Source of the DNA: a virus
Strand: one strand, 5' to 3'
Virus record (IMG/VR): IMGVR_UViG_3300006923_000127
Span: 1-23,827 of that record
Length of the DNA stretch: 23,827 bases
This document shows, one piece after another, positions 6,363-13,625 of this stretch. Positions within the stretch are counted from its first letter, which is position 1. Each line of letters opens with the position of its first letter. The notes under the pieces are model-generated. The model did no database searches. It was not told where the DNA came from and saw nothing but the letters and a program-made list of their open reading frames with translations. A program made the position numbers and the translations under genes.

Positions 6363-6371
6363 AAGATTACC
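6354..6371 (+). repeat. Small inverted repeat across the scaffold stop codon
   Basis: GGTAAT (6354-6359) and ATTACC (6366-6371) form a 6-bp stem with a TAAAAG loop that contains most of the scaffold stop codon. It sits 18 nt before the capsid ATG. It may affect coat-versus-scaffold expression or mRNA stability; this is speculation from position. Confidence 0.3.
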
Positions 6372-6389
6372 AATTAACTTACATTAAAA

Positions 6390-7325
6390 ATGACTCAAGT
6401 AGTATCAAATGATGTTAGTGCAATCACACCTGAATTATGGTCAAGCATGGTACAGGTTCCTTTGTACAAGTCTCTTGTTGCTCTAGAGGTTGCAAACACT
6501 CGTTTAGAGAATGAATTGCGAAATGCGGATACAATCCACATGCCACGATTCGGTGACCTTTCAGCACAGACTTATACTCCAGGCACAACAATCACAGCCA
6601 CAGCTCAAGACTGGGCATACGACACACTTGTGGTTTCAGCTTACAAGCATGTTACATTCTATGTAGACAATGTTGAGCAACTACAAGCTAACGTAGACCA
6701 AGCACGAGAACTGGCTACAGAAGCCGCTTACAGACTACGTGACTCTATTGACACTCACGTATTCGCAAACATTACTGGAACAGATGGATTTACAGTCGCT
6801 GACGATGAAGACCTTCTAGGAGGAACAAACGCACGACCTATCTCAGCAGGTACAGCAAACATCATCAACTTGTTTGCAGGTGCTCGAAAAGTTCTACGTG
6901 AGAACAACGTAGAAGAAATGGGAGATTGGGTAACTGTTGTTACACCTAAGGTTGCAGCCGACATCGAAATCAAGGCAGCTAACGTTGGATTCAACGTAGC
7001 AGATGCCACTCTTCGTAATGGTTATGCTGGAGACTTCATGGGATTCCAAGTGTACATCTCAAACAACCTACCATCAGGTAGCGTTTCAGCGATTGCACCT
7101 CAAATTTCAGGAGGAGCAGTTTCAGCTACAACAGCCACATCTATGTACTTCGGACGAAAAGGAACTATTGATGTAGTTCTACAAAAAGCACCCGCTTTGG
7201 AAATTCGTCAGAAAGATGACATGATTGGTGCAAACTTCATTACCTACACAGTTTATGGTTCAAGTGTATTCACAAAGAACCGTTCACGAGGTTTGAACGT
7301 TGCAGTTGACGCAGCATTTGCCTAG
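6390..7325 (+). CDS. Major capsid protein (HK97 fold)
   Basis: The 311-aa protein follows the putative scaffold and has features typical of HK97-fold coat proteins of podovirus type. A short N-terminal arm contains TPELWSSMVQVPLYKSLVA. It is followed by a beta-strand E-loop-like region (TIHMPRFGDLSAQTYTPG) and then AYKHVTFYVDNVEQLQ, leading into the long spine helix (DQARELATEAAYRLRDSIDT). The A-domain includes AGARKVLRENNVEEMGDWVT and the segment VVTPKVAADIEI. Codon use is cleaner and richer in C-ending and CGA/CAA codons than in its neighbours, as expected for the most highly expressed gene. It forms the icosahedral shell. Two competing hairpins follow the stop. Confidence 0.88.
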   Translation: MTQVVSNDVSAITPELWSSMVQVPLYKSLVALEVANTRLENELRNADTIHMPRFGDLSAQTYTPGTTITATAQDWAYDTLVVSAYKHVTFYVDNVEQLQANVDQARELATEAAYRLRDSIDTHVFANITGTDGFTVADDEDLLGGTNARPISAGTANIINLFAGARKVLRENNVEEMGDWVTVVTPKVAADIEIKAANVGFNVADATLRNGYAGDFMGFQVYISNNLPSGSVSAIAPQISGGAVSATTATSMYFGRKGTIDVVLQKAPALEIRQKDDMIGANFITYTVYGSSVFTKNRSRGLNVAVDAAFA

Positions 7326-7344
7326 TCCTTTCGACTAAGTTGTT

Positions 7345-7388
7345 TATCGCCTATTCTACTCACTTTGGAGTAGGCGATACAAAGTGAG
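7345..7388 (+). promoter_or_regulatory. Overlapping, mutually exclusive inverted repeats after the capsid gene
   Basis: TATCGCCTA (7345-7353) pairs with TAGGCGATA (7371-7379), and CTCACTTTG (7359-7367) pairs with CAAAGTGAG (7380-7388). Each is a perfect 9-bp stem. The loop of each contains one arm of the other, so both cannot form as simple hairpins; a pseudoknot would be the alternative. A third stem, CTACTC/GAGTAG (7356-7361 and 7368-7373), can extend the first. There is no T-tract. A small separate hairpin (TAGTC/GACTA, 7323-7337) precedes it. It is likely a structural-mRNA stabiliser, partial terminator or switch that separates abundant capsid mRNA from the sugar cassette. Confidence 0.55.
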
Positions 7389-7422
7389 AGTAACTTAGAT
7401 ACTACTTATTAACTTAACGATT

Positions 7423-7638
7423 ATGAAAATATTTTACCGTTGGTTAGCAAAAAGCCGACTAATTAGAAGATACAAATATCTTATTGAAGTGAATAATATT
7501 CTAGAGGAATATATTACTCACAAGATTACTCAAGGTGGTAGTTCAGAATTTCTGACAAAAGCCCGACAAGACTTGGTAAACAAGCAAGCAGAGATTAAGG
7601 AGACTTCTGCTATGTTGGACTTCTTAAAAAAGGTGTAA
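7423..7638 (+). CDS. Small helical hypothetical protein (71 aa)
   Basis: The 71-aa protein starts MKIFYRWLAKSRLIRRYKYL. The basic N-terminal helix is followed by a helical region rich in Glu/Lys/Gln (QDLVNKQAEIKETSAMLDFL) that could form a coiled coil. It lies between the capsid hairpins and the glycosyltransferase gene, 34 nt downstream of the second stem. The stop codon abuts the TATAAT of the next promoter. No family is recognised. It might be a small capsid-associated or regulatory protein; there is no motif evidence for either. Confidence 0.6.
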   Translation: MKIFYRWLAKSRLIRRYKYLIEVNNILEEYITHKITQGGSSEFLTKARQDLVNKQAEIKETSAMLDFLKKV

Positions 7639-7644
7639 TATAAT
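7639..7644 (+). promoter_or_regulatory. -10 box for the sugar cassette
   Basis: TATAAT overlaps the end of the stop codon at 7636-7638 by adjacency and lies 7 nt before ATG 7652. A start site at the normal distance would give an essentially leaderless mRNA for the first glycosyltransferase. No clear -35 or TG extension is present. Confidence 0.4.
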
Positions 7645-7651
7645 ATTATCT

Positions 7652-8767
7652 ATGAAAATACTGTTTATGACAGATAGCCAGATGTGTTTCCAATCTGGAA
7701 TCTGGTGGCACAGGATAGAGATGCCAACAAGAGCTTTGGAAAAAAGAGGACATGCTGTTAAGCAAGTTGCTATTGGAGCTGAAGTACCAGAAGCATTAAT
7801 GGAGTGGCCAGATGTTGTAATCTTTGGTCGTTCTTATGCAGAGTGCTTTGACCCTGTTAAGATAATGCGTGATTACAAGAAGAGAGGTACACGAGTATTG
7901 TACGATATGGATGATGATTTCTGGGAAGTAGCCGAACATAATCCATCAAGTCTTGTATCTAATGCCCATAAAGACCAATACGAAGGCATGATTAAAGAGG
8001 CTGATGTAGTAATTACTCCAAGTAAGAATCTAGCCAAGAAGTTCAAGAAACACTTCAAGAAGCAGAAGGTAATGATTTGCCCTAACGCTATTGATACCAA
8101 GGAATACAAACCACGACCTAAGCAAATGGATAGACCAGTTATTGGGTACATGGGGGCAGCTTCACACTGGAAAGACCTACAGCTTATTGGAGAAGTAATT
8201 GAAGACCTATCAAAAAAGTACGATTTCTTCTTCACTATCTACGGAATTACAGGTGATGCTCTTGAAGCAGCGTTGTATATGTACAACAAGATGTACAAGA
8301 TGAATCTAAAGCCAGAGCAGAATGAATACTTCAAAGCTGCCTTGGAATTTAGAGACCAACTGAAAGAAACTAAACTCCTACACATACCTTTCATGCCACC
8401 AGAATTACATCCTGGGGTACTTTCACGTTCTGACTTTGACATTGGTATTGCTCCTCTAGAGGATACTGAGTTCAACAAAGGAAAATCTTGTGTGAAATTC
8501 TATGAGTATGCTGGTGTAGATACTGTAACTCTAGCTTCTGACGTAGAACCCTATAAATCAGAGGTTAATTATCGAGCCAAGAATACTAAAAAGGATTGGT
8601 ACAACAAACTAGAGAAGTTACTGGTAGATAAAGACTTTAGAGAGAAGACTCTGGCTGAACAACAGAAGTATGTTCTAGAGAATAGAACTGTTGAAACTGT
8701 AGGTGTTGATTGGGAAGTAGCCTTACAAAATCAAGACGGAATTAAGACTCGTAACCAAAGGAAATAA
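7652..8767 (+). CDS. GT-B fold glycosyltransferase (GT4-like)
   Basis: The 371-aa protein has the two-Rossmann-domain layout of GT-B glycosyltransferases. The N-terminal domain opens with MKILFMTDSQ, then shows a WPDVVIFGR strand (52-60) and the characteristic YDMDDDFWEV (84-93). The linker CPNAIDTKEYKP (143-154) leads to the nucleotide-binding C-terminal domain with RPVIGYMGAASHWKDL (161-176). The donor-site region SDFDIGIAPLEDTEFNKGKS (about 260-279) is followed by KFYEYAG, matching the family's E-x(n)-E area. It would transfer a sugar from an activated donor to a glycan or protein in the host cytoplasm. It is the first gene of the cassette, one base before the next. Donor and acceptor cannot be read from sequence. 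Confidence 0.85.
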   Translation: MKILFMTDSQMCFQSGIWWHRIEMPTRALEKRGHAVKQVAIGAEVPEALMEWPDVVIFGRSYAECFDPVKIMRDYKKRGTRVLYDMDDDFWEVAEHNPSSLVSNAHKDQYEGMIKEADVVITPSKNLAKKFKKHFKKQKVMICPNAIDTKEYKPRPKQMDRPVIGYMGAASHWKDLQLIGEVIEDLSKKYDFFFTIYGITGDALEAALYMYNKMYKMNLKPEQNEYFKAALEFRDQLKETKLLHIPFMPPELHPGVLSRSDFDIGIAPLEDTEFNKGKSCVKFYEYAGVDTVTLASDVEPYKSEVNYRAKNTKKDWYNKLEKLLVDKDFREKTLAEQQKYVLENRTVETVGVDWEVALQNQDGIKTRNQRK

Positions 8768-8768
8768 T

Positions 8769-9635
8769 ATGAAGGTTCACATCCAAGACCACAATCAAAT
8801 CTTGGGGGACATTCGTAAAGAATTTGAGGTTGTTGAGAAGTTAGATGAAGCTGATGTTCTGTTTATCTGGAACGATGTGTTGTCTGTAGAACGTTCTATC
8901 ATTGATTATGCAAAGAAACGGAAGATTAAGACTTATGTGTTTGAACATGGTAGACGAGGCTCTTCAAAGTATTACCCTCCATTCAACGAAGAAATCTATG
9001 CAGACACGATGTTTGTTTGGGGAGAATTAGACAAAGAGAGGTTAATTGAAGCTGGTAGAAAGAAGAAAAAGATTAAAGTCGTAGGTACCACCGTTTTCTC
9101 TCATCTCAAAGGGAGGAAGGAACATGAAGGTATAAATGTCGTCTTCTGTCCTGAACATTGGGATAAGCCAGTAATTGAGAATCAGCAAGTACGGAAAGAA
9201 TTGAACAAATTGAAGGGAGTAAATATCGTTACTAAGCTGATTGATATGCACGACCCAAGTTTGTTTGATAATCCTATAATCTCAGACCGAAGGAGTCCTG
9301 ACCATCTAGATATTTGTGCTGATGTTCTATCTACCGCAGACCTTGTGGTGGGTGTTGCTGAAGGAACATTTGAGTTAATGGCACAGGCTCTAGACATTCC
9401 AGTTGTGACAATGGAGGAGTGGTCTCCTAAGGCGTTTGGGGGTGATGAGAAGTATGAGGTATACACTCGTCATATATCTCCAGCATCTAAGAGAGCAACG
9501 ATGGATAATCTTCTGGAGGTGATTCAATCACAGCTAGATAATCCAGATGAACTGAAAGAAGAGAGAAAGAAAGCTGTAGAAGACGAGGGAGGAATGAGCT
9601 TAGACACAATCAAATTAATAAAAGAACAATTATGA
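8769..9635 (+). CDS. GT-B-like surface-sugar protein (glycosyltransferase or NeuC-like epimerase)
   Basis: This 288-aa protein resembles the GT-B superfamily that includes CDP-glycerol glycerophosphotransferases, nonulosonate transferases and UDP-GlcNAc 2-epimerases. It has an N-terminal domain with ADVLFIWNDVLSVERSIIDY, then KTYVFEHGRRGSSKYYPP (the 'His-Gly' after a strand, as in these families), TMFVWGELDKERLIEAG and KIKVVGTTVF. The C-terminal domain contains STADLVVGVAEGTFELMAQA followed by IPVVTMEEW, typical of the sugar-nucleotide pocket. It is shorter than usual (most are over 350 aa). It could be the transferase for the CMP-nonulosonate made by the following genes, or supply the hydrolysing epimerase step. 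ATGA overlap with the next gene implies coupled translation. Confidence 0.6.
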   Translation: MKVHIQDHNQILGDIRKEFEVVEKLDEADVLFIWNDVLSVERSIIDYAKKRKIKTYVFEHGRRGSSKYYPPFNEEIYADTMFVWGELDKERLIEAGRKKKKIKVVGTTVFSHLKGRKEHEGINVVFCPEHWDKPVIENQQVRKELNKLKGVNIVTKLIDMHDPSLFDNPIISDRRSPDHLDICADVLSTADLVVGVAEGTFELMAQALDIPVVTMEEWSPKAFGGDEKYEVYTRHISPASKRATMDNLLEVIQSQLDNPDELKEERKKAVEDEGGMSLDTIKLIKEQL

Positions 9636-10885
9636 AAATAAAAGATACAATCAGCGAATTATTTAAATTCAACCGATGTCTATTGGGAGAAGGATATGAT
9701 AATGCGATGGAGTATATTAATCAGTTGGTAGGGGTGGAAGTTACATCAGTTCCTAGTGGGACAGAATTAGGAACATGGACTGTACCTGATGAGTGGGTTA
9801 TACGGGATGGTTGGATTAAATTCAATGGAAAGAAGATTGTTGATTACAAGAAGAATCCTCTTTCAGTAGTTGTTGGTTCTATGCCAATCCATAAGAAAGT
9901 TAAAAGGGCTGAGCTATTGAATCATCTCTACTACAATGAAGAGAGACCAGATGATTACAAGTATGAATATAAGTTCTATGACAAGGACTGGGGGTTCACT
10001 ATGCCCTATAACAAAGTTAAGGACGAAGAAGGTAAGGTGATTCTAAAAGAAGGAGAGTATGAGGTATTTGTAGATGCTGAATATAAGCCTGGTAATCTAA
10101 AGTATGGGGTGCATACTATTCCAGGTAAGACAGATAGAGAAATACTTCTATTCGCCCACCTAGACCACCCATATCAGGCTAATGATAATCTATCAGCAGT
10201 AGCTTGTTTATTGGACTTAATTAAGGATGCTAAGAAGGCTAACTTTGACCATACAATCAAGCTAGTATTCTGCCCTGAAACTATTGGTTCTCAAGCGTAC
10301 GGTTATACGGAAGACCTTTCCAAGGTTGATTTTGTAGTGGCCGTAGACATCTGTGGTAATGACAATCCTCTTCTATTCCAGAAGTCATTCGATGCAGACC
10401 ACATTCTCAACAAGATTACTCACAGTGCCTTTCACACACTGGCTCGTCAGTACAGAAAGGGACAATTCCGAAACCTAATTGGTTCAGATGAATATTTCTT
10501 CAATGACCCTAATGTAGGTATCCCAGGAATAATGTTGAGTCGTCATCCATATCCTGAGTATCATACAGATAAAGATACTCCAGATATTATTGATGAGAAG
10601 ATGGTGCATGAGACAGGAGAGGCTATTCTGAAGATGATTGAAGTCTACGAGAATGACTTTATCCCTAAGAGATTAGCAAAAGGTTCTCTGATGAGAAGTC
10701 GTTATGGGTATCAAACTCTAAGTCCACAAACAAACCTAACTCTGGATTACTTCTACTACTCAATAGATGGAAAGAAGACTCTTGCTGAGTTGTGTTGTGA
10801 TTATGGTCTTAGCTTTGACCACATGAAAGAATTATTAGAAAAAATTGAAAAAGATGGAAAACTTGAAAGGGTTAATAATAGCTAA
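9632..10885 (+). CDS. M28/DUF4910-like zinc aminopeptidase homologue
   Basis: The 417-aa protein matches the layout of DUF4910/M28-type metallopeptidase homologues, which often occur in bacterial surface-polysaccharide clusters. An N-terminal region with TWTVPDEWVIRDGWIKFNGK precedes the peptidase core. The core has AHLDHPYQANDNLSA (H176, D185 as metal ligands), PETIGS (E216, catalytic base/ligand), GSDEYFF (D286) and PEYHTDKDTPD (H311), so a complete set of ligands seems retained. A C-terminal winged-helix-like segment (residues about 360-417) contains YYSIDGKKTLAELCCDYGLS. Its role in glycan pathways is unclear; removal of an acyl or amino-acyl group from a sugar precursor is a guess. The start ATG lies inside the previous stop (ATGA) and the end overlaps the next gene by 32 nt. 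Confidence 0.75.
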   Translation: MKIKDTISELFKFNRCLLGEGYDNAMEYINQLVGVEVTSVPSGTELGTWTVPDEWVIRDGWIKFNGKKIVDYKKNPLSVVVGSMPIHKKVKRAELLNHLYYNEERPDDYKYEYKFYDKDWGFTMPYNKVKDEEGKVILKEGEYEVFVDAEYKPGNLKYGVHTIPGKTDREILLFAHLDHPYQANDNLSAVACLLDLIKDAKKANFDHTIKLVFCPETIGSQAYGYTEDLSKVDFVVAVDICGNDNPLLFQKSFDADHILNKITHSAFHTLARQYRKGQFRNLIGSDEYFFNDPNVGIPGIMLSRHPYPEYHTDKDTPDIIDEKMVHETGEAILKMIEVYENDFIPKRLAKGSLMRSRYGYQTLSPQTNLTLDYFYYSIDGKKTLAELCCDYGLSFDHMKELLEKIEKDGKLERVNNS

Positions 10886-11426
10886 ACAAAATAGCAATAG
10901 GCTTCCAGGCAAAAACACTCTAGACTTTAATGGTGAGCCAATGTTCCTAACGAATGTGAAGAAATGTCTAGAAATCTTTGATGAGGTATACGTCAGTTCT
11001 GACAGTAAGGACATCTTGGCTCTTGCGGAAGAGGTTGGAGCTAAGACAATCATCAGAGGAGAGGAACTTTGTGGTGAGACTCCTAATGTGAAGGTCTATC
11101 AACATGCTATTAAGCATATGGGAGATGTTAGCGGTATTGTTGCAGTTCAGGCTAATAGCCCCACTGTGGAATCAAAGAATATATTACTAGCAAAGTATCT
11201 ATTGGAAGCAGGATTACAGGAAGTAATGACCAGCCATCCTGTGGTACATCAGAAGAAGTATCATGACCAGAACGCTAAGATATATGGTTCGGTATGGGGA
11301 ATGTCAAAGAATAGGCTTGAGCATTACCCAGACCCATATAAGCCTAATCCTGATGCTTTACTGACGGATTATAGTATTGATATAGAGACAATAGATGAGT
11401 ACCAAGAAGCATTAAAAACTAATTAA
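10854..11426 (+). CDS. CMP-nonulosonate cytidylyltransferase (NeuA-like)
   Basis: The 190-aa protein belongs to the cytidylyltransferase family that activates sialic-acid-like sugars with CTP. The signature IIAKQNSNRLPGKN (residues 8-21) corresponds to the IxARxxSxRLPxKN nucleotide-binding motif. Next come DEVYVSSDSKDILALAEEVG, VAVQANSPTVES (equivalent to the usual QPTSP) and, near the C-terminus, TDYSIDIETIDEYQEAL, which contains the late acidic residues. It is a minimal catalytic domain, somewhat shorter than typical bacterial NeuA (about 220 aa). I chose ATG 10854 over an upstream TTG at 10845 because it leaves a short N-terminus before the first strand. It lies 8 nt before the neuB-like gene, a pairing seen in bacterial nonulosonate clusters. 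Which nonulosonate is used cannot be read. Confidence 0.85.
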   Translation: MENLKGLIIAKQNSNRLPGKNTLDFNGEPMFLTNVKKCLEIFDEVYVSSDSKDILALAEEVGAKTIIRGEELCGETPNVKVYQHAIKHMGDVSGIVAVQANSPTVESKNILLAKYLLEAGLQEVMTSHPVVHQKKYHDQNAKIYGSVWGMSKNRLEHYPDPYKPNPDALLTDYSIDIETIDEYQEALKTN

Positions 11427-11434
11427 TAATTACC

Positions 11435-12502
11435 ATGATTAAGATAGGAAATAAAATATTAGGAGAGAAGCCATACATCATTGCCGAGTTTGGCGTGAAT
11501 CATAATGGCTCTTTAAAGAGAGCAAAAGAAGGTATTAGAAAAGCTGCCCATGCTGGTGCAGATGCAATAAAATTCCAGACATATACAGCAGATGAGCTTG
11601 TATGTAAGGGTACGCCCAAATTCTGGGAGTTTGAAGAGGACGAGGAAAAAGACCAACATGAAGCTTATGAAGGTCTAGGGGGAGAACCAATGGAATGGTA
11701 TCCCGAACTGATGAAGTATTGTGAGGAGTGTGGAATTGAGTTCATGACTACTTGTTTTAGTGCTGAAACTGCTGACCACTTCAATGAACTAGGAATGAAA
11801 GCATTTAAGGTAGCATCCTCTGATATGTCTACAATTCCGTATCTAAAGCATATTGCTAGATACAATAAGCCAATCCTTCTATCAACAGGGGCTTCTACAA
11901 TGGAAGAGATTGAGGAGGCTGTACAAGCTATCAAGGAAGAGGGCAACAATCAGATTGTGGTAATGCACTGTACTCTTTGTTACCCAACAATGTATCCTGA
12001 CAGAGAGGTACATTATGAAGATGCTAATTTATCAATTATTCAGACCCTAAAAGCTAAGTTCCCAGATTTAGTGATAGGAATATCTGACCATACTCAGACT
12101 CCATCTTCTTCAGTTATAGCTTACGCTATGGGAGCTGATGTTATTGAGAAACACTACACAGTAGACAAGACACTGGGTAAGTCAGCCGACCACTGGTTCT
12201 CAGTTGACCCCGAAGAATTGAAAGAGATTGTAGATAATTGTAAAGAAGTCCAGACACTCAAAGGTACGGCAGAGAAGAAAGTATTTGACTGTGAGAAAGA
12301 AACTCGCTTACACGACAAACGGAGTATTGTATTGAAAGTAGATGTTAAGGAGGGAGATGCAATCACAGAAGATATGTTGACCTATAAGAGACCAGGAACA
12401 GGTATCTGGCCATCAGAGTTAGATGAAGTAATTGGTTCAACAGCTTCTGAAGATATTAATAGAGATAATCCACTACAATGGCAGCAACTAAAAAGGAAAT
12501 AA
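11435..12502 (+). CDS. Nonulosonic acid synthase (NeuB-like, with SAF domain)
   Basis: The 355-aa protein is a full-length NeuB-family synthase, condensing phosphoenolpyruvate with an N-acetylated hexose to give a nine-carbon sugar acid. The TIM barrel shows IIAEFGVNHNGSLKRAKEGI (15-34), KFQTY (46-50), STGAST (150-155) and HCTLCYPTMYP (178-188). It also has GISDHT with H219 and IEKHYT with H240; these two histidines, 21 residues apart, correspond to the metal ligands of meningococcal NeuB. ADHWFSVDPEEL follows. Residues about 290-355 form the SAF (antifreeze-like) domain, with RSIVLKVDVKEGDAI and RPGTGI supplying the conserved arginine. The product could be sialic, legionaminic or pseudaminic acid. 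Its stop overlaps the next ATG by one base. Confidence 0.93.
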   Translation: MIKIGNKILGEKPYIIAEFGVNHNGSLKRAKEGIRKAAHAGADAIKFQTYTADELVCKGTPKFWEFEEDEEKDQHEAYEGLGGEPMEWYPELMKYCEECGIEFMTTCFSAETADHFNELGMKAFKVASSDMSTIPYLKHIARYNKPILLSTGASTMEEIEEAVQAIKEEGNNQIVVMHCTLCYPTMYPDREVHYEDANLSIIQTLKAKFPDLVIGISDHTQTPSSSVIAYAMGADVIEKHYTVDKTLGKSADHWFSVDPEELKEIVDNCKEVQTLKGTAEKKVFDCEKETRLHDKRSIVLKVDVKEGDAITEDMLTYKRPGTGIWPSELDEVIGSTASEDINRDNPLQWQQLKRK

Positions 12503-13050
12503 TGAAAGACCTTAAAGATGTTATGGCCGTCTTTAAGAGATTTGGAGTAGAGGCCTATCTATCTTATGGAGCAGTTCTTGGAGCTGTGCGAGATGGAGAC
12601 TTTATCCCCTGGGATGATGACATTGATATTGATGTTATAGACGATATTCCTTTTGAGGTTAGAAAGGCAATAGGTTGGGCACTATATGATATTGGTTTTA
12701 ATCCCCAACCAATCTCTTTCAATATCTTTGGAAGGATGGAGTTAGCTGAATTAGGGTACAACGGAGATGCTGAAACAGGAATCATTGTTTGTGAGAGAAA
12801 CTTCCCATTTTCAATATTCTTCTATAGGGAAGAGGGAGATGAAATGGTTTGTACTCCGAAGGTAGGTTGTAGAAAGCTCCTTAGCGTACCTACTAAGTTC
12901 TACAAGAAACCTGATACAGTTAAACTACATAGGACTAAGTTCAAGACACCAGGCCCTGTTAAAGAGTATCTGACCTACGTCTATGATGACTGGAAAGAAC
13001 CAGTTAAAGATTATCACGCACCTAAATACGAAGACCGACATGCAAACTAA
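12502..13050 (+). CDS. LicD-family nucleotidyltransferase-fold protein
   Basis: The 182-aa protein carries the LicD/fukutin-type signature YGAVLGAVRDGDFIPWDDDI at residues 22-41, continuing DID, with the metal-binding acidic cluster WDDDID. Family members transfer phosphocholine or a sugar-phosphate from a nucleotide-activated donor onto glycans. The protein is compact compared with most LicD proteins (about 260 aa), so it is a minimal version. The start at 12502 overlaps the neuB stop (TAATG); an in-frame ATG at 12478 would add eight residues inside neuB and is less likely. The end overlaps the following methyltransferase gene by 11 nt. Suggested role: phosphoester decoration of the phage-modified glycan. 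Donor unknown. Confidence 0.82.
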   Translation: MKDLKDVMAVFKRFGVEAYLSYGAVLGAVRDGDFIPWDDDIDIDVIDDIPFEVRKAIGWALYDIGFNPQPISFNIFGRMELAELGYNGDAETGIIVCERNFPFSIFFYREEGDEMVCTPKVGCRKLLSVPTKFYKKPDTVKLHRTKFKTPGPVKEYLTYVYDDWKEPVKDYHAPKYEDRHAN

Positions 13051-13573
13051 ACATTGGAAAGATTTTTACGAATCACATAAAGAAACACAAGGAGCTAGTT
13101 CTTTTGCTAAGTTCACCTTACGTCTAATGAGAGATAGTGGAGGGAAGGTTGTAGACCTCGGCTCAGGAGACGGGCGAGACACTAACTTCTTTAAGAAGTG
13201 GGATATAGACGTTACGCCAGTTGATATTGCTACGACAGGAGTATCAGTAAAGGATTATATGAAAGACAATTCATCTCCGAAGTATGTATATACCAGATTC
13301 TTCTGGCATGCTATCTCCAGAGAAGAACAGCTAGCTATATTAGAATGGGCTTCTGATTACGTCTTAATTGAAGCCAGAACTACAGATGATGAGGGAAGGA
13401 CAAAGATATATGATGACCACAACAGAAACTATGTTGATGTTAATAAATTAGTTAGTGACCTGAAGTATCATGGCTTTGAAATAAGGTATCTGGCAGAAGG
13501 TACTAACTTCTCTAAGATGGAAGATGAAGACCCTCATCTTGTAAGAGTAGTAGCTCATAAAACAAAGAAGTAG
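13040..13573 (+). CDS. SAM-dependent methyltransferase-like protein
   Basis: The 177-aa protein has class I methyltransferase motif I, VVDLGSGDGRDTNFF (37-51), followed by the acidic strand DVTPVDIA (57-64), where the aspartate would hold the SAM ribose. RFFWHAISREEQLAILEWAS and DYVLIEAR make up the later strands. I chose ATG 13040 (MQTKHWKDFYESHKE): this first segment is typical for sugar or small-molecule methyltransferases, and the longer frame from 12983 would overlap the LicD gene further. It may O-methylate the glycan or a capping sugar. It is the last cassette gene; a promoter for the tail module begins 20 nt after its stop. Confidence 0.78.
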   Translation: MQTKHWKDFYESHKETQGASSFAKFTLRLMRDSGGKVVDLGSGDGRDTNFFKKWDIDVTPVDIATTGVSVKDYMKDNSSPKYVYTRFFWHAISREEQLAILEWASDYVLIEARTTDDEGRTKIYDDHNRNYVDVNKLVSDLKYHGFEIRYLAEGTNFSKMEDEDPHLVRVVAHKTKK

Positions 13574-13592
13574 ACAGCTTGTTACACCTCAA

Positions 13593-13601
13593 TGGTATAA
13601 T
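13593..13601 (+). promoter_or_regulatory. Extended -10 promoter (ATGGTATAATT type) for the tail module
   Basis: TGGTATAAT within ATGGTATAATT is identical over 11 bases to the element at 3466. It lies in the only gap between the sugar cassette and the neck gene and 24 nt before ATG 13626. Downstream, TTGGATTATATAACCAA (13601-13617) is a near-perfect palindrome that may be an operator or initial transcribed hairpin. Confidence 0.6.
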
Positions 13602-13625
13602 TGGATTATATAACCAATATATATT

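Noticed and set aside
8769-9635. TGA recoding (alternative genetic code)
   Set aside because: The gene ends at TGA in an ATGA overlap with the next start and all genes end sensibly with standard stops, so no recoding is needed.
12983-13039. Upstream start for the methyltransferase gene
   Set aside because: It would add 19 residues (MMTGKNQLKIITHLNTKTD) that simply read through the LicD gene in another frame; ATG 13040 gives a normal N-terminus.
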